64,000 nucleotides of DNA, from assembly GCF_020379485.1 (NCBI RefSeq), contig NW_026016774.1, positions 1 through 64,000 of the forward strand, in the 5' to 3' direction. The translations under genes and the position numbers were made by a program. The notes under the pieces are model-generated. The model saw only the letters and a program-made list of their open reading frames with translations, was not told the DNA's origin and did no database searches. Positions 21,901-34,627 of this stretch are shown here, piece after piece (the first letter of the stretch is position 1; each line of letters starts with the position of its first letter). This DNA comes from Brassica napus (lineage: Eukaryota; Streptophyta; Magnoliopsida; Brassicales; Brassicaceae).

Positions 21901-22710
21901 GGCCGGCTTCAAGTGGGGATGGAGTATCCAGCACTGAATCTTCTTGTGCCCATACCTCTTGCAATGATCACAGTTCCCATTGAACTTCTCATACTTGTTG
22001 TAGCCAGCTTTGTTAGCTTGTGGAGGCTCTTCTCGGTCAGATTGCACAGCATTTGCAAGAGATAAGTCTCCCTTGCCTCCAAACAAACCCATTGAGCCCT
22101 GCTCCCTCTGTATCTGAGCACAAACATCCTCAAGGTCAGGTAGCTTCTCGGACCTTAGCATGTGTTGAATGAGACCATTGTAGCTTGCGTTCAATGTGAG
22201 CAACAACCCAAAGACCTTGTCCTGCTCACGCCTCTCATTTAGAAGCTCTGGATCAACCGTGCTTGGTCTCAACATCTCCAGCTCTGACCACAGTGTCCTG
22301 AACCTCCCCAAGTGCTTAGTAAACTCCATGTCATCTTGGGTTAACTCGTTGATTGCCTTCTTGACTTCAAACACTCGGTTCAGGTTAGAAACGTTTCCAT
22401 ATACCTTCTTCAGCGTGTCCCACAGCTCCTTGGCTGTCTCACAGTAGCTGTAAGCATCTAGGATAGCCGGCTCCAAGGAGGCATGAAGGACTGACATTAC
22501 CATCATGTCTTCTTGTTGCCACTTCTCCACAACACTCTCCTCGGAGCTCTCTGCGTCACCCTCTTGAGTAATCGCCTTTGGAGCTTCACCAGACGTGATA
22601 TGCCTCCACAAACCCTTGCTTCCCACAGCAGTCTTCACCATCCTAGACCAGACTAGGTAGTTGCTTCCTTTGAATGTCACCGCGACCTTCATCTTCATAA
22701 TACTTTCCAT
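18930..22710 (-). pseudogene. E5 Gag-PR-IN-RT, uninterrupted until the E6 insertion
   Basis: An open frame of about 1260 codons from ATG 22710, reading leftward. Gag has KVAVTFKGSNYLVWSRMVKT, then the CCHC knuckle CDHCKRYGHKKIQC near residue 246. Protease DSGASHH is near residue 405. Integrase has WHARLGHPHER...CEACILGKHC and the acidic residues in HTDVWTAP, RSDNGGEYTS and NGVAERKNRH. The linker is LRRSTRLRKDPSTW. RT has WQMDVKNAFLQGELEDE and YVDD near residue 1183. It stops where E6 inserted (codons for DGYKV), and RNase H continues at 14901. No other break is seen. Gag assembles particles; Pol copies and integrates the element. Confidence 0.92.
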
Positions 22711-22954
22711 CTTGAACAGCTTGACGTCTACAGCTTGAACAACCGGTTAGATCTTGTACTGAGAACCCACACTGCTCTCTAGAACACAGATTTACTCTTG
22801 AGTCTTCAAATGAACCTCCCACGGATCACCGAGACACACACAAAACACTTTGAGCTTTTGAACTCTCAAGAAACTCTCAAACACACTCACTTGTTCTCTT
22901 AAAGTTTCAAACTTGAATCCTTAAGAGAGTCACTCACGAACTCAGATTTCAATC

Positions 22955-22972
22955 AACCTGGCTCTGATACCA
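22955..22972 (-). promoter_or_regulatory. E5 primer-binding site (tRNA-iMet)
   Basis: Reverse complement reads TGGTATCAGAGCCAGGTT, next to the 5' LTR. The roughly 240 bases between it and gag are untranslated leader with no feature I recognise. Confidence 0.93.
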
Positions 22973-23529
22973 TATGAGATTTAAGGATATAGATGATTAT
23001 CTGAGTTTAGAAAGGATTATAGAAGAGAATAAGAGATTAAGAGACAGATTAGAGACTAATGGAGAATCATAATGAAATGAGTATAGAGAGAGATTGTTTA
23101 GAACTGTCTAATCTTATTATGAGATGAGGTTACATCATTTATAGAAGAGGCATTAGGGTTTACAAGTTAAGGAAAAACATCACTAGTCATAAGCATGTGT
23201 AGTCAAGACTAAAGGGAGCGTTTCTTTTGAATGAATGGACGGTAAGGCTCACACGCTTTGCCTTTGCTTTTACAGCCTGTCCACGGACTGGATGGATAAG
23301 GCTCGTCCTTCCCTTATCCCTAAACGGTCTGATCAGTCTTGAGACCTCCGTGTGCTGTAGAGGCTTTACTCACCCATCTCCTTCTCCCTTTATGTTTCCT
23401 TAGATGTACGGCCAAGCCCCTGTCCGTACATAGGCCGTACTGTCCGTACCTAGGCCGTACTGTCCGTACTCTTTCCCATCACTGCTTAGCTCTACCTTTC
23501 CTTCTCATAATGGCTTCCTCTTCTCAACA
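22973..23529 (-). repeat. E5 5' LTR
   Basis: 557 bp, nearly identical to 13475-14033 (two single-base indels and about one substitution). Confidence 0.94.
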
Positions 23530-26500
23530 ATAGGAGTTGGCATGAAGAAGTTATCCCACTTTCAAATCAGGTGATTCCAGTTTCCCAGTTTGGGAATAGC
23601 ACAGCTTCTTCGTCGTTCCAATCAAACCAGGATGAATCACTTTGTAAGAAGCTTGATTTGGATACATAAAGTGGTGGAGAATCACCAGGAAGTTGAATAA
23701 ATCTCATAGGAGTTGGCATGAAGAAGTTATCCCACTTTCAAATCAGGTGATTCCAGTTTCCCAGTTTGGGAATAGCACAGCTTCTTCGTCGTTCCAATCA
23801 AACCAGGATGAATCACTTTGTAAGAAGCTTGATTTGGATACATAAAGTGGTGGAGAATCACCAGGAAGTTGAATAAATCTCATAGGAGTTGGCATGAAGA
23901 AGTTATCCCACTTTCAAATCAGGTGATTCCAGTTTCCCAGTTTGGGAATAGCACAGCTTCTTCGTCGTTCCAATCAAACCAGGATGAATCTCTTTGTAAG
24001 AAGCTTGATTTGGATACATAAAGTGGTGGAGAATCACCAGGAAGTTGAATAAATCTCATAGGAGTTGGCATGAAGAAGTTATCCCACTTTCAAATCAGGT
24101 GATTCCAGTTTCCCAGTTTGGGAATAGCACAGCTTCTTCGTCGTTCCAATCAAACCAGGATGAATCTCTTTGTAAGAAGCTTGATTTGGATACATAAAGT
24201 GGTGGAGAATCACCAGGAAGTTGAATAAATCTCATAGGAGTTGGCATGAAGAAGTTATCCCACTTTCAAATCAGGTGATTCCAGTTTCCCAGTTTGGGAA
24301 TAGCACAGCTTCTTCGTCGTTCCAATCAAACCAGGATGAATCTCTTTGTAAGAAGCTTGATTTGGATACATAAAGTGGTGGAGAATCACCAGGAAGTTGA
24401 ATAAATCTCATAGGAGTTGGCATGAAGAAGTTATCCCACTTTCAAATCAGGTGATTCCAGTTTCCCAGTTTGGGAATAGCACAGCTTCTTCGTCGTTCCA
24501 ATCAAACCAGGATGAATCTCTTTGTAAGAAGCTTGATTTGGATACATAAAGTGGTGGAGAATCACCAGGAAGTTGAATAAATCTCATAGGAGTTGGCATG
24601 AAGAAGTTATCCCACTTTCAAATCAGGTGATTCCAGTTTCCCAGTTTGGGAATAGCACAGCTTCTTCGTCGTTCCAATCAAACCAGGATGAATCTCTTTG
24701 TAAGAAGCTTGATTTGGATACATAAAGTGGTGGAGAATCACCAGGAAGTTGAATAAATCTCATAGGAGTTGGCATGAAGAAGTTATCCCACTTTCAAATC
24801 AGGTGATTCCAGTTTCCCAGTTTGGGAATAGCACAGCTTCTTCGTCGTTCCAATCAAACCAGGATGAATCACTTTGTAAGAAGCTTGATTTGGATACATA
24901 AAGTGGTGGAGAATCACCAGGAAGTTGAATAAATCTCATAGGAGTTGGCATGAAGAAGTTATCCCACTTTCAAATCAGGTGATTCCAGTTTCCCAGTTTG
25001 GGAATAGCACAGCTTCTTCGTCGTTCCAATCAAACCAGGATGAATCACTTTGTAAGAAGCTTGATTTGGATACATAAAGTGGTGGAGAATCACCAGGAAG
25101 TTGAATAAATCTCATAGGAGTTGGCATGAAGAAGTTATCCCACTTTCAAATCAGGTGATTCCAGTTTCCCAGTTTGGGAATAGCACAGCTTCTTCGTCGT
25201 TCCAATCAAACCAGGATGAATCTCTTTGTAAGAAGCTTGATTTGGATACATAAAGTGGTGGAGAATCACCAGGAAGTTGAATAAATCTCATAGGAGTTGG
25301 CATGAAGAAGTTATCCCACTTTCAAATCAGGTGATTCCAGTTTCCCAGTTTGGGAATAGCACAGCTTCTTCGTCGTTCCAATCAAACCAGGATGAATCTC
25401 TTTGTAAGAAGCTTGATTTGGATACATAAAGTGGTGGAGAATCACCAGGAAGTTGAATAAATCTCATAGGAGTTGGCATGAAGAAGTTATCCCACTTTCA
25501 AATCAGGTGATTCCAGTTTCCCAGTTTGGGAATAGCACAGCTTCTTCGTCGTTCCAATCAAACCAGGATGAATCTCTTTGTAAGAAGCTTGATTTGGATA
25601 CATAAAGTGGTGGAGAATCACCAGGAAGTTGAATAAATCTCATAGGAGTTGGCATGAAGAAGTTATCCCACTTTCAAATCAGGTGATTCCAGTTTCCCAG
25701 TTTGGGAATAGCACAGCTTCTTCGTCGTTCCAATCAAACCAGGATGAATCTCTTTGTAAGAAGCTTGATTTGGATACAAAAGTGGTGGAGAATCACCAGG
25801 AAGTTGAATAAATCTCATAGGAGTTGGCATGAAGAAGTTATCCCACTTTCAAATCAGGTGATTCCAGTTTCCCAGTTTGGGAATAGCACAGCTTCTTCGT
25901 CGTTCCAATCAAACCAGGATGAATCTCTTGTAAGAAGCTTGATTTGGATACATAAAGTGGTGGAGAATCACCAGGAAGTTGAATAAATCTCATAGGAGTT
26001 GGCATGAAGAAGTTATCCCACTTTCAAATCAGGTGATTCCAGTTTCCCAGTTTGGGAATAGCACAGCTTCTTCGTCGTTCCAATCAAACCAGGATGAATC
26101 ACTTTGTAAAAGCTTGATTTGGATACATAAAGTGGTGGAGAATCACCAGGAAGTTGAATAAATCTCATAGGAGTTGGCATGAAGAAGTTATCCCACTTTC
26201 AAATCAGGTGATTCCAGTTTCCCAGTTTGGGAATAGCACAGCTTCTTCGTCGTTCCAATCAAACCAGGATGAATCACTTTGTAAAAGCTTGATTTGGATA
26301 CATAAAGTGGTGGAGAATCACCAGGAAGTTGAATAAATCTCATAGGAGTTGGCATGAAGAAGTTATCCCACTTTCAAATCAGGTGATTCCAGTTTCCCAG
26401 TTTGGGAATAGCACAGCTTCTTCGTCGTTCCAATCAAACCAGGATGAATCTCTTTGTAAGAAGCTTGATTTGGATACATAAAGTGGTGGAGAATCACCAG

Positions 26501-29500
26501 GAAGTTGAATAAATCTCATAGGAGTTGGCATGAAGAAGTTATCCCACTTTCAAATCAGGTGATTCCAGTTTCCCAGTTTGGGAATAGCACAGCTTCTTCG
26601 TCGTTCCAATCAAACCAGGATGAATCACTTTGTAAGAAGCTTGATTTGGATACATAAAGTGGTGGAGAATCACCAGGAAGTTGAATAAATCTCATAGGAG
26701 TTGGCATGAAGAAGTTATCCCACTTTCAAATCAGGTGATTCCAGTTTCCCAGTTTGGGAATAGCACAGCTTCTTCGTCGTTCCAATCAAACCAGGATGAA
26801 TCACTTTGTAAGAAGCTTGATTTGGATACATAAAGTGGTGGAGAATCACCAGGAAGTTGAATAAATCTCATAGGAGTTGGCATGAAGAAGTTATCCCACT
26901 TTCAAATCAGGTGATTCCAGTTTCCCAGTTTGGGAATAGCACAGCTTCTTCGTCGTTCCAATCAAACCAGGATGAATCTCTTTGTAAGAAGCTTGATTTG
27001 GATACATAAAGTGGTGGAGAATCACCAGGAAGTTGAATAAATCTCATAGGAGTTGGCATGAAGAAGTTATCCCACTTTCAAATCAGGTGATTCCAGTTTC
27101 CCAGTTTGGGAATAGCACAGCTTCTTCGTCGTTCCAATCAAACCAGGATGAATCTCTTTGTAAGAAGCTTGATTTGGATACATAAAGTGGTGGAGAATCA
27201 CCAGGAAGTTGAATAAATCTCATAGGAGTTGGCATGAAGAAGTTATCCCACTTTCAAATCAGGTGATTCCAGTTTCCCAGTTTGGGAATAGCACAGCTTC
27301 TTCGTCGTTCCAATCAAACCAGGATGAATCTCTTTGTAAGAAGCTTGATTTGGATACATAAAGTGGTGGAGAATCACCAGGAAGTTGAATAAATCTCATA
27401 GGAGTTGGCATGAAGAAGTTATCCCACTTTCAAATCAGGTGATTCCAGTTTCCCAGTTTGGGAATAGCACAGCTTCTTCGTCGTTCCAATCAAACCAGGA
27501 TGAATCTCTTTGTAAGAAGCTTGATTTGGATACATAAAGTGGTGGAGAATCACCAGGAAGTTGAATAAATCTCATAGGAGTTGGCATGAAGAAGTTATCC
27601 CACTTTCAAATCAGGTGATTCCAGTTTCCCAGTTTGGGAATAGCACAGCTTCTTCGTCGTTCCAATCAAACCAGGATGAATCTTTGTAAGAAGCTTGATT
27701 TGGATACATAAAGTGGTGGAGAATCACCAGGAAGTTGAATAAATCTCATAGGAGTTGGCATGAAGAAGTTATCCCACTTTCAAATCAGGTGATTCCAGTT
27801 TCCCAGTTTGGGAATAGCACAGCTTCTTCGTCGTTCCAATCAAACCAGGATGAATCTCTTTGTAAGAAGCTTGATTTGGATACATAAAGTGGTGGAGAAT
27901 CACCAGGAAGTTGAATAAATCTCATAGGAGTTGGCATGAAGAAGTTATCCCACTTTCAAATCAGGTGATTCCAGTTTCCCAGTTTGGGAATAGCACAGCT
28001 TCTTCGTCGTTCCAATCAAACCAGGATGAATCTCTTTGTAAGAAGCTTGATTTGGATACATAAAGTGGTGGAGAATCACCAGGAAGTTGAATAAATCTCA
28101 TAGGAGTTGGCATGAAGAAGTTATCCCACTTTCAAATCAGGTGATTCCAGTTTCCCAGTTTGGGAATAGCACAGCTTCTTCGTCGTTCCAATCAACCAGG
28201 ATGAATCTCTTTGTAAGAAGCTTGATTTGGATACATAAAGTGGTGGAGAATCACCAGGAAGTTGAATAAATCTCATAGGAGTTGGCATGAAGAAGTTATC
28301 CCACTTTCAAATCAGGTGATTCCAGTTTCCCAGTTTGGGAATAGCACAGCTTCTTCGTCGTTCCAATCAAACCAGGATGAATCTCTTTGTAAGAAGCTTG
28401 ATTTGGATACATAAAGTGGTGGAGAATCACCAGGAAGTTGAATAAATCTCATAGGAGTTGGCATGAAGAAGTTATCCCACTTTCAAATCAGGTGATTCCA
28501 GTTTCCCAGTTTGGGAATAGCACAGCTTCTTCGTCGTTCCAATCAAACCAGGATGAATCTCTTTGTAAGAAGCTTGATTTGGATACATAAAGTGGTGGAG
28601 AATCACCAGGAAGTTGAATAAATCTCATAGGAGTTGGCATGAAGAAGTTATCCCACTTTCAAATCAGGTGATTCCAGTTTCCCAGTTTGGGAATAGCACA
28701 GCTTCTTCGTCGTTCCAATCAAACCAGGATGAATCTCTTTGTAAGAAGCTTGATTTGGATACATAAAGTGGTGGAGAATCACCAGGAAGTTGAATAAATC
28801 TCATAGGAGTTGGCATGAAGAAGTTATCCCACTTTCAAATCAGGTGATTCCAGTTTCCCAGTTTGGGAATAGCACAGCTTCTTCGTCGTTCCAATCAAAC
28901 CAGGATGAATCTCTTTGTAAGAAGCTTGATTTGGATACATAAAGTGGTGGAGAATCACCAGGAAGTTGAATAAATCTCATAGGAGTTGGCATGAAGAAGT
29001 TATCCCACTTTCAAATCAGGTGATTCCAGTTTCCCAGTTTGGGAATAGCACAGCTTCTTCGTCGTTCCAATCAAACCAGGATGAATCTCTTTGTAAGAAG
29101 CTTGATTTGGATACATAAAGTGGTGGAGAATCACCAGGAAGTTGAATAAATCTCATAGGAGTTGGCATGAAGAAGTTATCCCACTTTCAAATCAGGTGAT
29201 TCCAGTTTCCCAGTTTGGGAATAGCACAGCTTCTTCGTCGTTCCAATCAAACCAGGATGAATCTCTTTGTAAGAAGCTTGATTTGGATACATAAAGTGGT
29301 GGAGAATCACCAGGAAGTTGAATAAATCTCATAGGAGTTGGCATGAAGAAGTTATCCCACTTTCAAATCAGGTGATTCCAGTTTCCCAGTTTGGGAATAG
29401 CACAGCTTCTTCGTCGTTCCAATCAAACCAGGATGAATCTCTTTGTAAGAAGCTTGATTTGGATACATAAAGTGGTGGAGAATCACCAGGAAGTTGAATA

Positions 29501-32318
29501 AATCTCATAGGAGTTGGCATGAAGAAGTTATCCCACTTTCAAATCAGGTGATTCCAGTTTCCCAGTTTGGGAATAGCACAGCTTCTTCGTCGTTCCAATC
29601 AAACCAGGATGAATCTCTTTGTAAGAAGCTTGATTTGGATACAAAAAGTGGTGGAGAATCACCAGGAAGTTGAATAAATCTCATAGGAGTTGGCATGAAG
29701 AAGTTATCCCACTTTCAAATCAGGTGATTCCAGTTTCCCAGTTTGGGAATAGCACAGCTTCTTCGTCGTTCCAATCAAACCAGGATGAATCTCTTTGTAA
29801 GAAGCTTGATTTGGATACATAAAGTGGTGGAGAATCACCAGGAAGTTGAATAAATCTCATAGGAGTTGGCATGAAGAAGTTATCCCACTTTCAAATCAGG
29901 TGATTCCAGTTTCCCAGTTTGGGAATAGCACAGCTTCTTCGTCGTTCCAATCAAACCAGGATGAATCTCTTTGTAAGAAGCTTGATTTGGATACAAAAAG
30001 TGGTGGAGAATCACCAGGAAGTTGAATAAATCTCATAGGAGTTGGCATGAAGAAGTTATCCCACTTTCAAATCAGGTGATTCCAGTTTCCCAGTTTGGGA
30101 ATAGCACAGCTTCTTCTTCGTTCCAATCAAACCAGGATGAATCTCTTTGTAAGAAGCTTGATTTGGATACATAAAGTGGTGGAGAATCACCAGGAAGTTG
30201 AATAAATCTCATAGGAGTTGGCATGAAGAAGTTATCCCACTTTCAAATCAGGTGATTCCAGTTTCCCAGTTTGGGAATAGCACAGCTTCTTCGTCGTTCC
30301 AATCAAACCAGGATGAATCTCTTTGTAAGAAGCTTGATTTGGATACATAAAGTGGTGGAGAATCACCAGGAAGTTGAATAAATCTCATAGGAGTTGGCAT
30401 GAAGAAGTTATCCCACTTTCAAATCAGGTGATTCCAGTTTCCCAGTTTGGGAATAGCACAGCTTCTTCGTCGTTCCAATCAAACCAGGATGAATCTCTTT
30501 GTAAGAAGCTTGATTTGGATACATAAAGTGGTGGAGAATCACCAGGAAGTTGAATAAATCTCATAGGAGTTGGCATGAAGAAGTTATCCCACTTTCAAAT
30601 CAGGTGATTCCAGTTTCCCAGTTTGGGAATAGCACAGCTTCTTCGTCGTTCCAATCAAACCAGGATGAATCTCTTTGTAAGAAGCTTGATTTGGATACAT
30701 AAAGTGGTGGAGAATCACCAGGAAGTTGAATAAATCTCATAGGAGTTGGCATGAAGAAGTTATCCCACTTTCAAATCAGGTGATTCCAGTTTCCCAGTTT
30801 GGGAATAGCACAGCTTCTTCGTCGTTCCAATCAAACCAGGATGAATCTCTTTGTAAGAAGCTTGATTTGGATACATAAAGTGGTGGAGAATCACCAGGAA
30901 GTTGAATAAATCTCATAGGAGTTGGCATGAAGAAGTTATCCCACTTTCAAATCAGGTGATTCCAGTTTCCCAGTTTGGGAATAGCACAGCTTCTTCGTCG
31001 TTCCAATCAAACCAGGATGAATCTCTTTGTAAGAAGCTTGATTTGGATACATAAAGTGGTGGAGAATCACCAGGAAGTTGAATAAATCTCATAGGAGTTG
31101 GCATGAAGAAGTTATCCCACTTTCAAATCAGGTGATTCCAGTTTCCCAGTTTGGGAATAGCACAGCTTCTTCGTCGTTCCAATCAAACCAGGATGAATCA
31201 CTTTGTAAGAAGCTTGATTTGGATACATAAAGTGGTGGAGAATCACCAGGAAGTTGAATAAATCTCATAGGAGTTGGCATGAAGAAGTTATCCCACTTTC
31301 AAATCAGGTGATTCCAGTTTCCCAGTTTGGGAATAGCACAGCTTCTTCGTCGTTCCAATCAAACCAGGATGAATCTCTTTGTAAGAAGCTTGATTTGGAT
31401 ACATAAAGTGGTGGAGAATCACCAGGAAGTTGAATAAATCTCATAGGAGTTGGCATGAAGAAGTTATCCCACTTTCAAATCAGGTGATTCCAGTTTCCCA
31501 GTTTGGGAATAGCACAGCTTCTTCGTCGTTCCAATCAAACCAGGATGAATCTCTTTGTAAGAAGCTTGATTTGGATACATAAAGTGGTGGAGAATCACCA
31601 GGAAGTTGAATAAATCTCATAGGAGTTGGCATGAAGAAGTTATCCCACTTTCAAATCAGGTGATTCCAGTTTCCCAGTTTGGGAATAGCACAGCTTCTTC
31701 GTCGTTCCAATCAAACCAGGATGAATCACTTTGTAAGAAGCTTGATTTGGATACATAAAGTGGTGGAGAATCACCAGGAAGTTGAATAAATCTCATAGGA
31801 GTTGGCATGAAGAAGTTATCCCACTTTCAAATCAGGTGATTCCAGTTTCCCAGTTTGGGAATAGCACAGCTTCTTCGTCGTTCCAATCAAACCAGGATGA
31901 ATCTCTTTGTAAGAAGCTTGATTTGGATACATAAGTGGTGGAAAATCACCAGGAAGTTGAATAAATCTCATAGGAGTTGGCATGAAGAAGTTATCCCACT
32001 TTCAAATCAGGTGATTCCAGTTTCCCAGTTTGGGAATAGCACAGCTTCTTCGTCGTTCCAATCAAACCAGGATGAATCTCTTTGTAAGAAGCTTGATTTG
32101 GATACATAAAGTGGTGGAGAATCACCAGGAAGTTGAATAAATCTCATAGGAGTTGGCATGAAGAAGTTATCCCACTTTCAAATCAGGTGATTCCAGTTTC
32201 CCAGTTTGGGAATAGCACAGCTTCTTCGTCGTTCCAATCAAACCAGGATGAATCTCTTTGTAAGATGCTTGATTTGGATACATAAAGTGGTGGAAAATCA
32301 CCAGGAAGTTGAATAAAT
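23530..32318 (+). repeat. CentBr-type 176-bp centromeric satellite, block 2
   Basis: About 50 head-to-tail monomers with 176-bp spacing (the same C of CTCATAGG at 23705, 23881, 24057). Homogeneous apart from a T/A variant in GAATC[T/A]CTTTG, an occasional ACAAAAAGTGG variant, and 174-175-bp copies at about 25740-26340 and 27680. Starts with the E5 duplication ATAGG and ends with TAAAT at 32314-32318. Satellites of this type carry centromeric nucleosomes in Brassica; whether this stretch does cannot be seen from sequence. Confidence 0.98.
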
Positions 32319-32800
32319 TGTTAAGTTGGTGATCAGGAGGCTGAGACAGTAACTTTAGAGTTTTACTGTGGTAACTTTATTTTAACCACAGTAACTACTT
32401 GGGGAAGTTATCTGATGGGATGAGAAGGTAACTTAGTGAAGAGAAGAGAGGAAACTCGACCAAAGAGGATAAGGGAGGATAAGGAAGGATAAGGGAGCAC
32501 TTTGACAGCCTGTATGATGCTGGAAAGGAGAGGATGCTTTTACACTAGTGCAAGCATGTGAGAAAGCACAGCCAAGCATTTCAAAAGGAGTTCCAGCCTG
32601 TCCATTGACTACACATGCTTATGGATTTCGAAATTCACTTAATCAGCCTTATCTCTTCATATATATCTTGTATCTGATACATTAAATCAATTAATGGAGT
32701 TTTGAGTGTCTCTCTCTCTAGAATCTCTCTATTCTCTCTAAATTCTACTCTAATCTTCTCTGATTATTATTAAACACACTCTAAAGCACAAAAGTGTTTA
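32319..32800 (+). repeat. E7 5' LTR
   Basis: 482 bp, TGTTAAGTTGG...AAAGTGTTTA. It has a TTACTGTGGT/ACCACAGTAA dyad (about 32359-32390) and an ATATATAT box at 32659-32666. Confidence 0.95.
32659..32666 (+). promoter_or_regulatory. TATA-like box in E7 5' LTR
   Basis: ATATATAT about 135 bp before the LTR end. It is repeated in the 3' LTR. Confidence 0.45.
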
Positions 32801-32818
32801 TGGTATCAGAGCCAGGTT
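32801..32818 (+). promoter_or_regulatory. E7 primer-binding site (tRNA-iMet)
   Basis: TGGTATCAGAGCCAGGTT adjoining the LTR. Confidence 0.93.
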
Positions 32819-32859
32819 GCTCAAAAGGGGGTGAGTGTGTGATTTCTATTTCGCAAATC

Positions 32860-32916
32860 TGAGTGTTCTTGAGTGTTCTTGAGTGTTCTTGAGTGTTCTT
32901 GGTGTTCTTGAGTTCT
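32860..32916 (+). repeat. E7 leader tandem repeat, TGAGTGTTCT units
   Basis: Four exact 10-bp units plus two shortened ones, one full unit more than in E1. Confidence 0.82.
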
Positions 32917-32950
32917 GATCTTTATTATCTGAGTGGTGTGAGATATTCTG

Positions 32951-33888
32951 ATGGATTCAAACTATCTCAAACATGGAAATGAAGCACAGATCTAGCTACA
33001 ACCATGGAGCTTGAAAGAAGAGAGGGATGGCGATTGGTCAAGATGGGCAAAGAGAGCTTTGGAAAGCTGTGGGTTATGGTGTGTCATGTAAAGGGGAAGC
33101 CTTTAGTGGAAATGCTACTGAAGAAAGGTCCAAACTTGTGAAGGTCAGTGGAGACAAGAGAGTGATCCGTGGCTTGAGACAAGGAAAGGATGAGTTGTAT
33201 CAGCTTGTGGGAAGGCTGAGAGAAGGATGGATGGAGCTGGATATGCTGAGACCAAGCACAGCTGATCCGAGAGTTATTAAAGAAAGGAGGAAACAAGATG
33301 TGTTCTTTAGCTTCTTGTGAAGGAGAGATGGGGGTTCTTACTCTTCAAGCGTGTGATTTGTGGGAAGAGAACAAGAGATCAAACCAGTGGAAAGGTGGTA
33401 CAAGCTGTAAGAAGGGAAGCTGAGAAAGCTTTCTAGAGTGTGGCTTAAGATGGGAAAGGCTTGGAAGAAGAAATGGAGTCTGGTTATCTAAGTGATAAGA
33501 TGAGCTTGAAGATGATCAATGAGGTGGCTCAACAAGTGGTAAGAGGAGAGTGTTCTTACTCTGCCTATATGAGTAACTCAGTGGAGGATAGTATGGTTAT
33601 GAAGGAGCAGGAGATCAAAGGAGCAGATGACCCTATCACAAGAGAAGAATGGGATGGGTTTGTCAAGTATGTGTATGCTTTGGCACACGACCGGAGACAA
33701 GGTTGCTCTTGCCTTAGCATCCACATCCAAACCCATTATCATTGATTCTGGAGCAACACATCATATGATCAGTGTATAGAAGTCTGATAAGTGAAGTCAA
33801 GCTGCAACAGGGAGTGTCATGATAGCTAATGGTGCTAGGATCCCAATAGAAGGAGTGGGAAACCTCAAGCTGTTTGAGAAGAACTCAC
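32951..33888 (+). pseudogene. E7 degenerate Gag and protease start
   Basis: Begins with ATGGATTCAAACTATCTC as in E1 and E11, but an extra A near 32971 and further indels split it. Readable pieces are 33027-33320 (DKRVIRGLRQGKDELYQLVGR, ERRKQD) and 33461-33745 (GECSYSAYMSNSVEDS). The protease stretch ATTGATTCTGGAGCAACA follows at about 33745 in a third frame. It ends at the E8 insertion (GAAGAACTCAC). No zinc knuckle is present. It cannot encode a working Gag. Confidence 0.82.
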
Positions 33889-34487
33889 TAAGAGTTTTAA
33901 GTAATGTAAAAGATAATCTGAGTTTAGATGAGAATAAGGAAGAGATTTGTGTAGCTTAAGAGATTAAGAGACTAATGGAGAATCATTATGAAAAGTCTAG
34001 AGAGATTAATTGTTTAGAACTGTCTGATTCTTATTAATGATGAGCTCACAATAATATACAGGTCCATACACATTAGGGTTTTCGAAATCATAAGGATAAA
34101 GCAAGCATGTAGAGTCAAAGAGGAGCTGGTGCTTTAGTTTGAACCGGCCAATGATAGTCTCCACACGTTTGAAGCATCTTCTTGATCCAAGACTAGATGC
34201 TCTTCCTTTCCAGCTCTTGCCAGCCTGTCCTAGCTGTCAAGCCGCGCCTCCCTTATCCTCTCCAACGTTCGGATAAGGTCTTGGTCAAGTGTAACTTCAA
34301 GTAAGTCCATGTAAGTTACCCGGAGAGTTACTTGGCCGCTTTTACCTTTGTACGGCCAATGGTACGGCCTATCCGTCCGTACCATCTCTATCAACCCATT
34401 TCTTCTCTTAACTCCTTTGCCCTCTTTATGTCCTCAACTCCTTTGTGTCTTTACCTCTTATCTCATATGTCTCAACTCATCTCAACA
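33889..34487 (-). repeat. E8 3' LTR
   Basis: 599 bp. Element orientation TGTTGAGATGAG...AAAACTCTTA. It has GTAC boxes around 34356-34381. Confidence 0.93.
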
Positions 34488-34594
34488 CTCCCCCTCAAGC
34501 TTAGCTTTGTGAAAGTCTAAGCTTGGCTAGCCATGAGATCTTCCTCATTAAAAACCTCACCAAAGAAAACCCATTGGGACAAAACTTTGATGAG
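34488..34594 (-). promoter_or_regulatory. E8 3' cis module and polypurine tract
   Basis: Minus strand: CTCATCAAAG with CTTTGGTGAG, AAGCTTAG with CTAAGCTT, and GAGGGGGAG touching the LTR. Confidence 0.72.
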
Positions 34595-34627
34595 GGAAAA
34601 AGAGTAAAGACCTCATGACTTAGGGGA

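Larger units (their letters stand above)
13475..23529 (-). mobile_element. E5: copia element in satellite, split by E6 (lineage 1)
   Basis: Flanked by ATAGG at 13470-13474 and 23530-23534, and the satellite phase resumes exactly across it. On the minus strand: 5' LTR 22973-23529, primer site, gag-pol from 22710, 3' LTR 13475-14033. About 6.0 kb remains when E6 and one target copy are discounted. The LTRs differ by about three events (559 against 557 bp). Confidence 0.95.

Noticed and set aside
13475..23529. Ty3/gypsy centromeric retrotransposon (CRB type)
   Set aside because: Integrase precedes RT in every element and there is no chromodomain, so these are Ty1/copia. Assignment to a named copia lineage was not attempted without a search.
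25629..26336. Repeated ~60-residue open frames beginning MNKSHRSWHEEV in the satellite
   Set aside because: They recur only where single-base losses alter the satellite frame; no promoter or independent conservation. Satellite by-product.
23530..32318. CRISPR-like array
   Set aside because: The units are whole 176-bp tandem copies with no spacers, in plant centromeric DNA.
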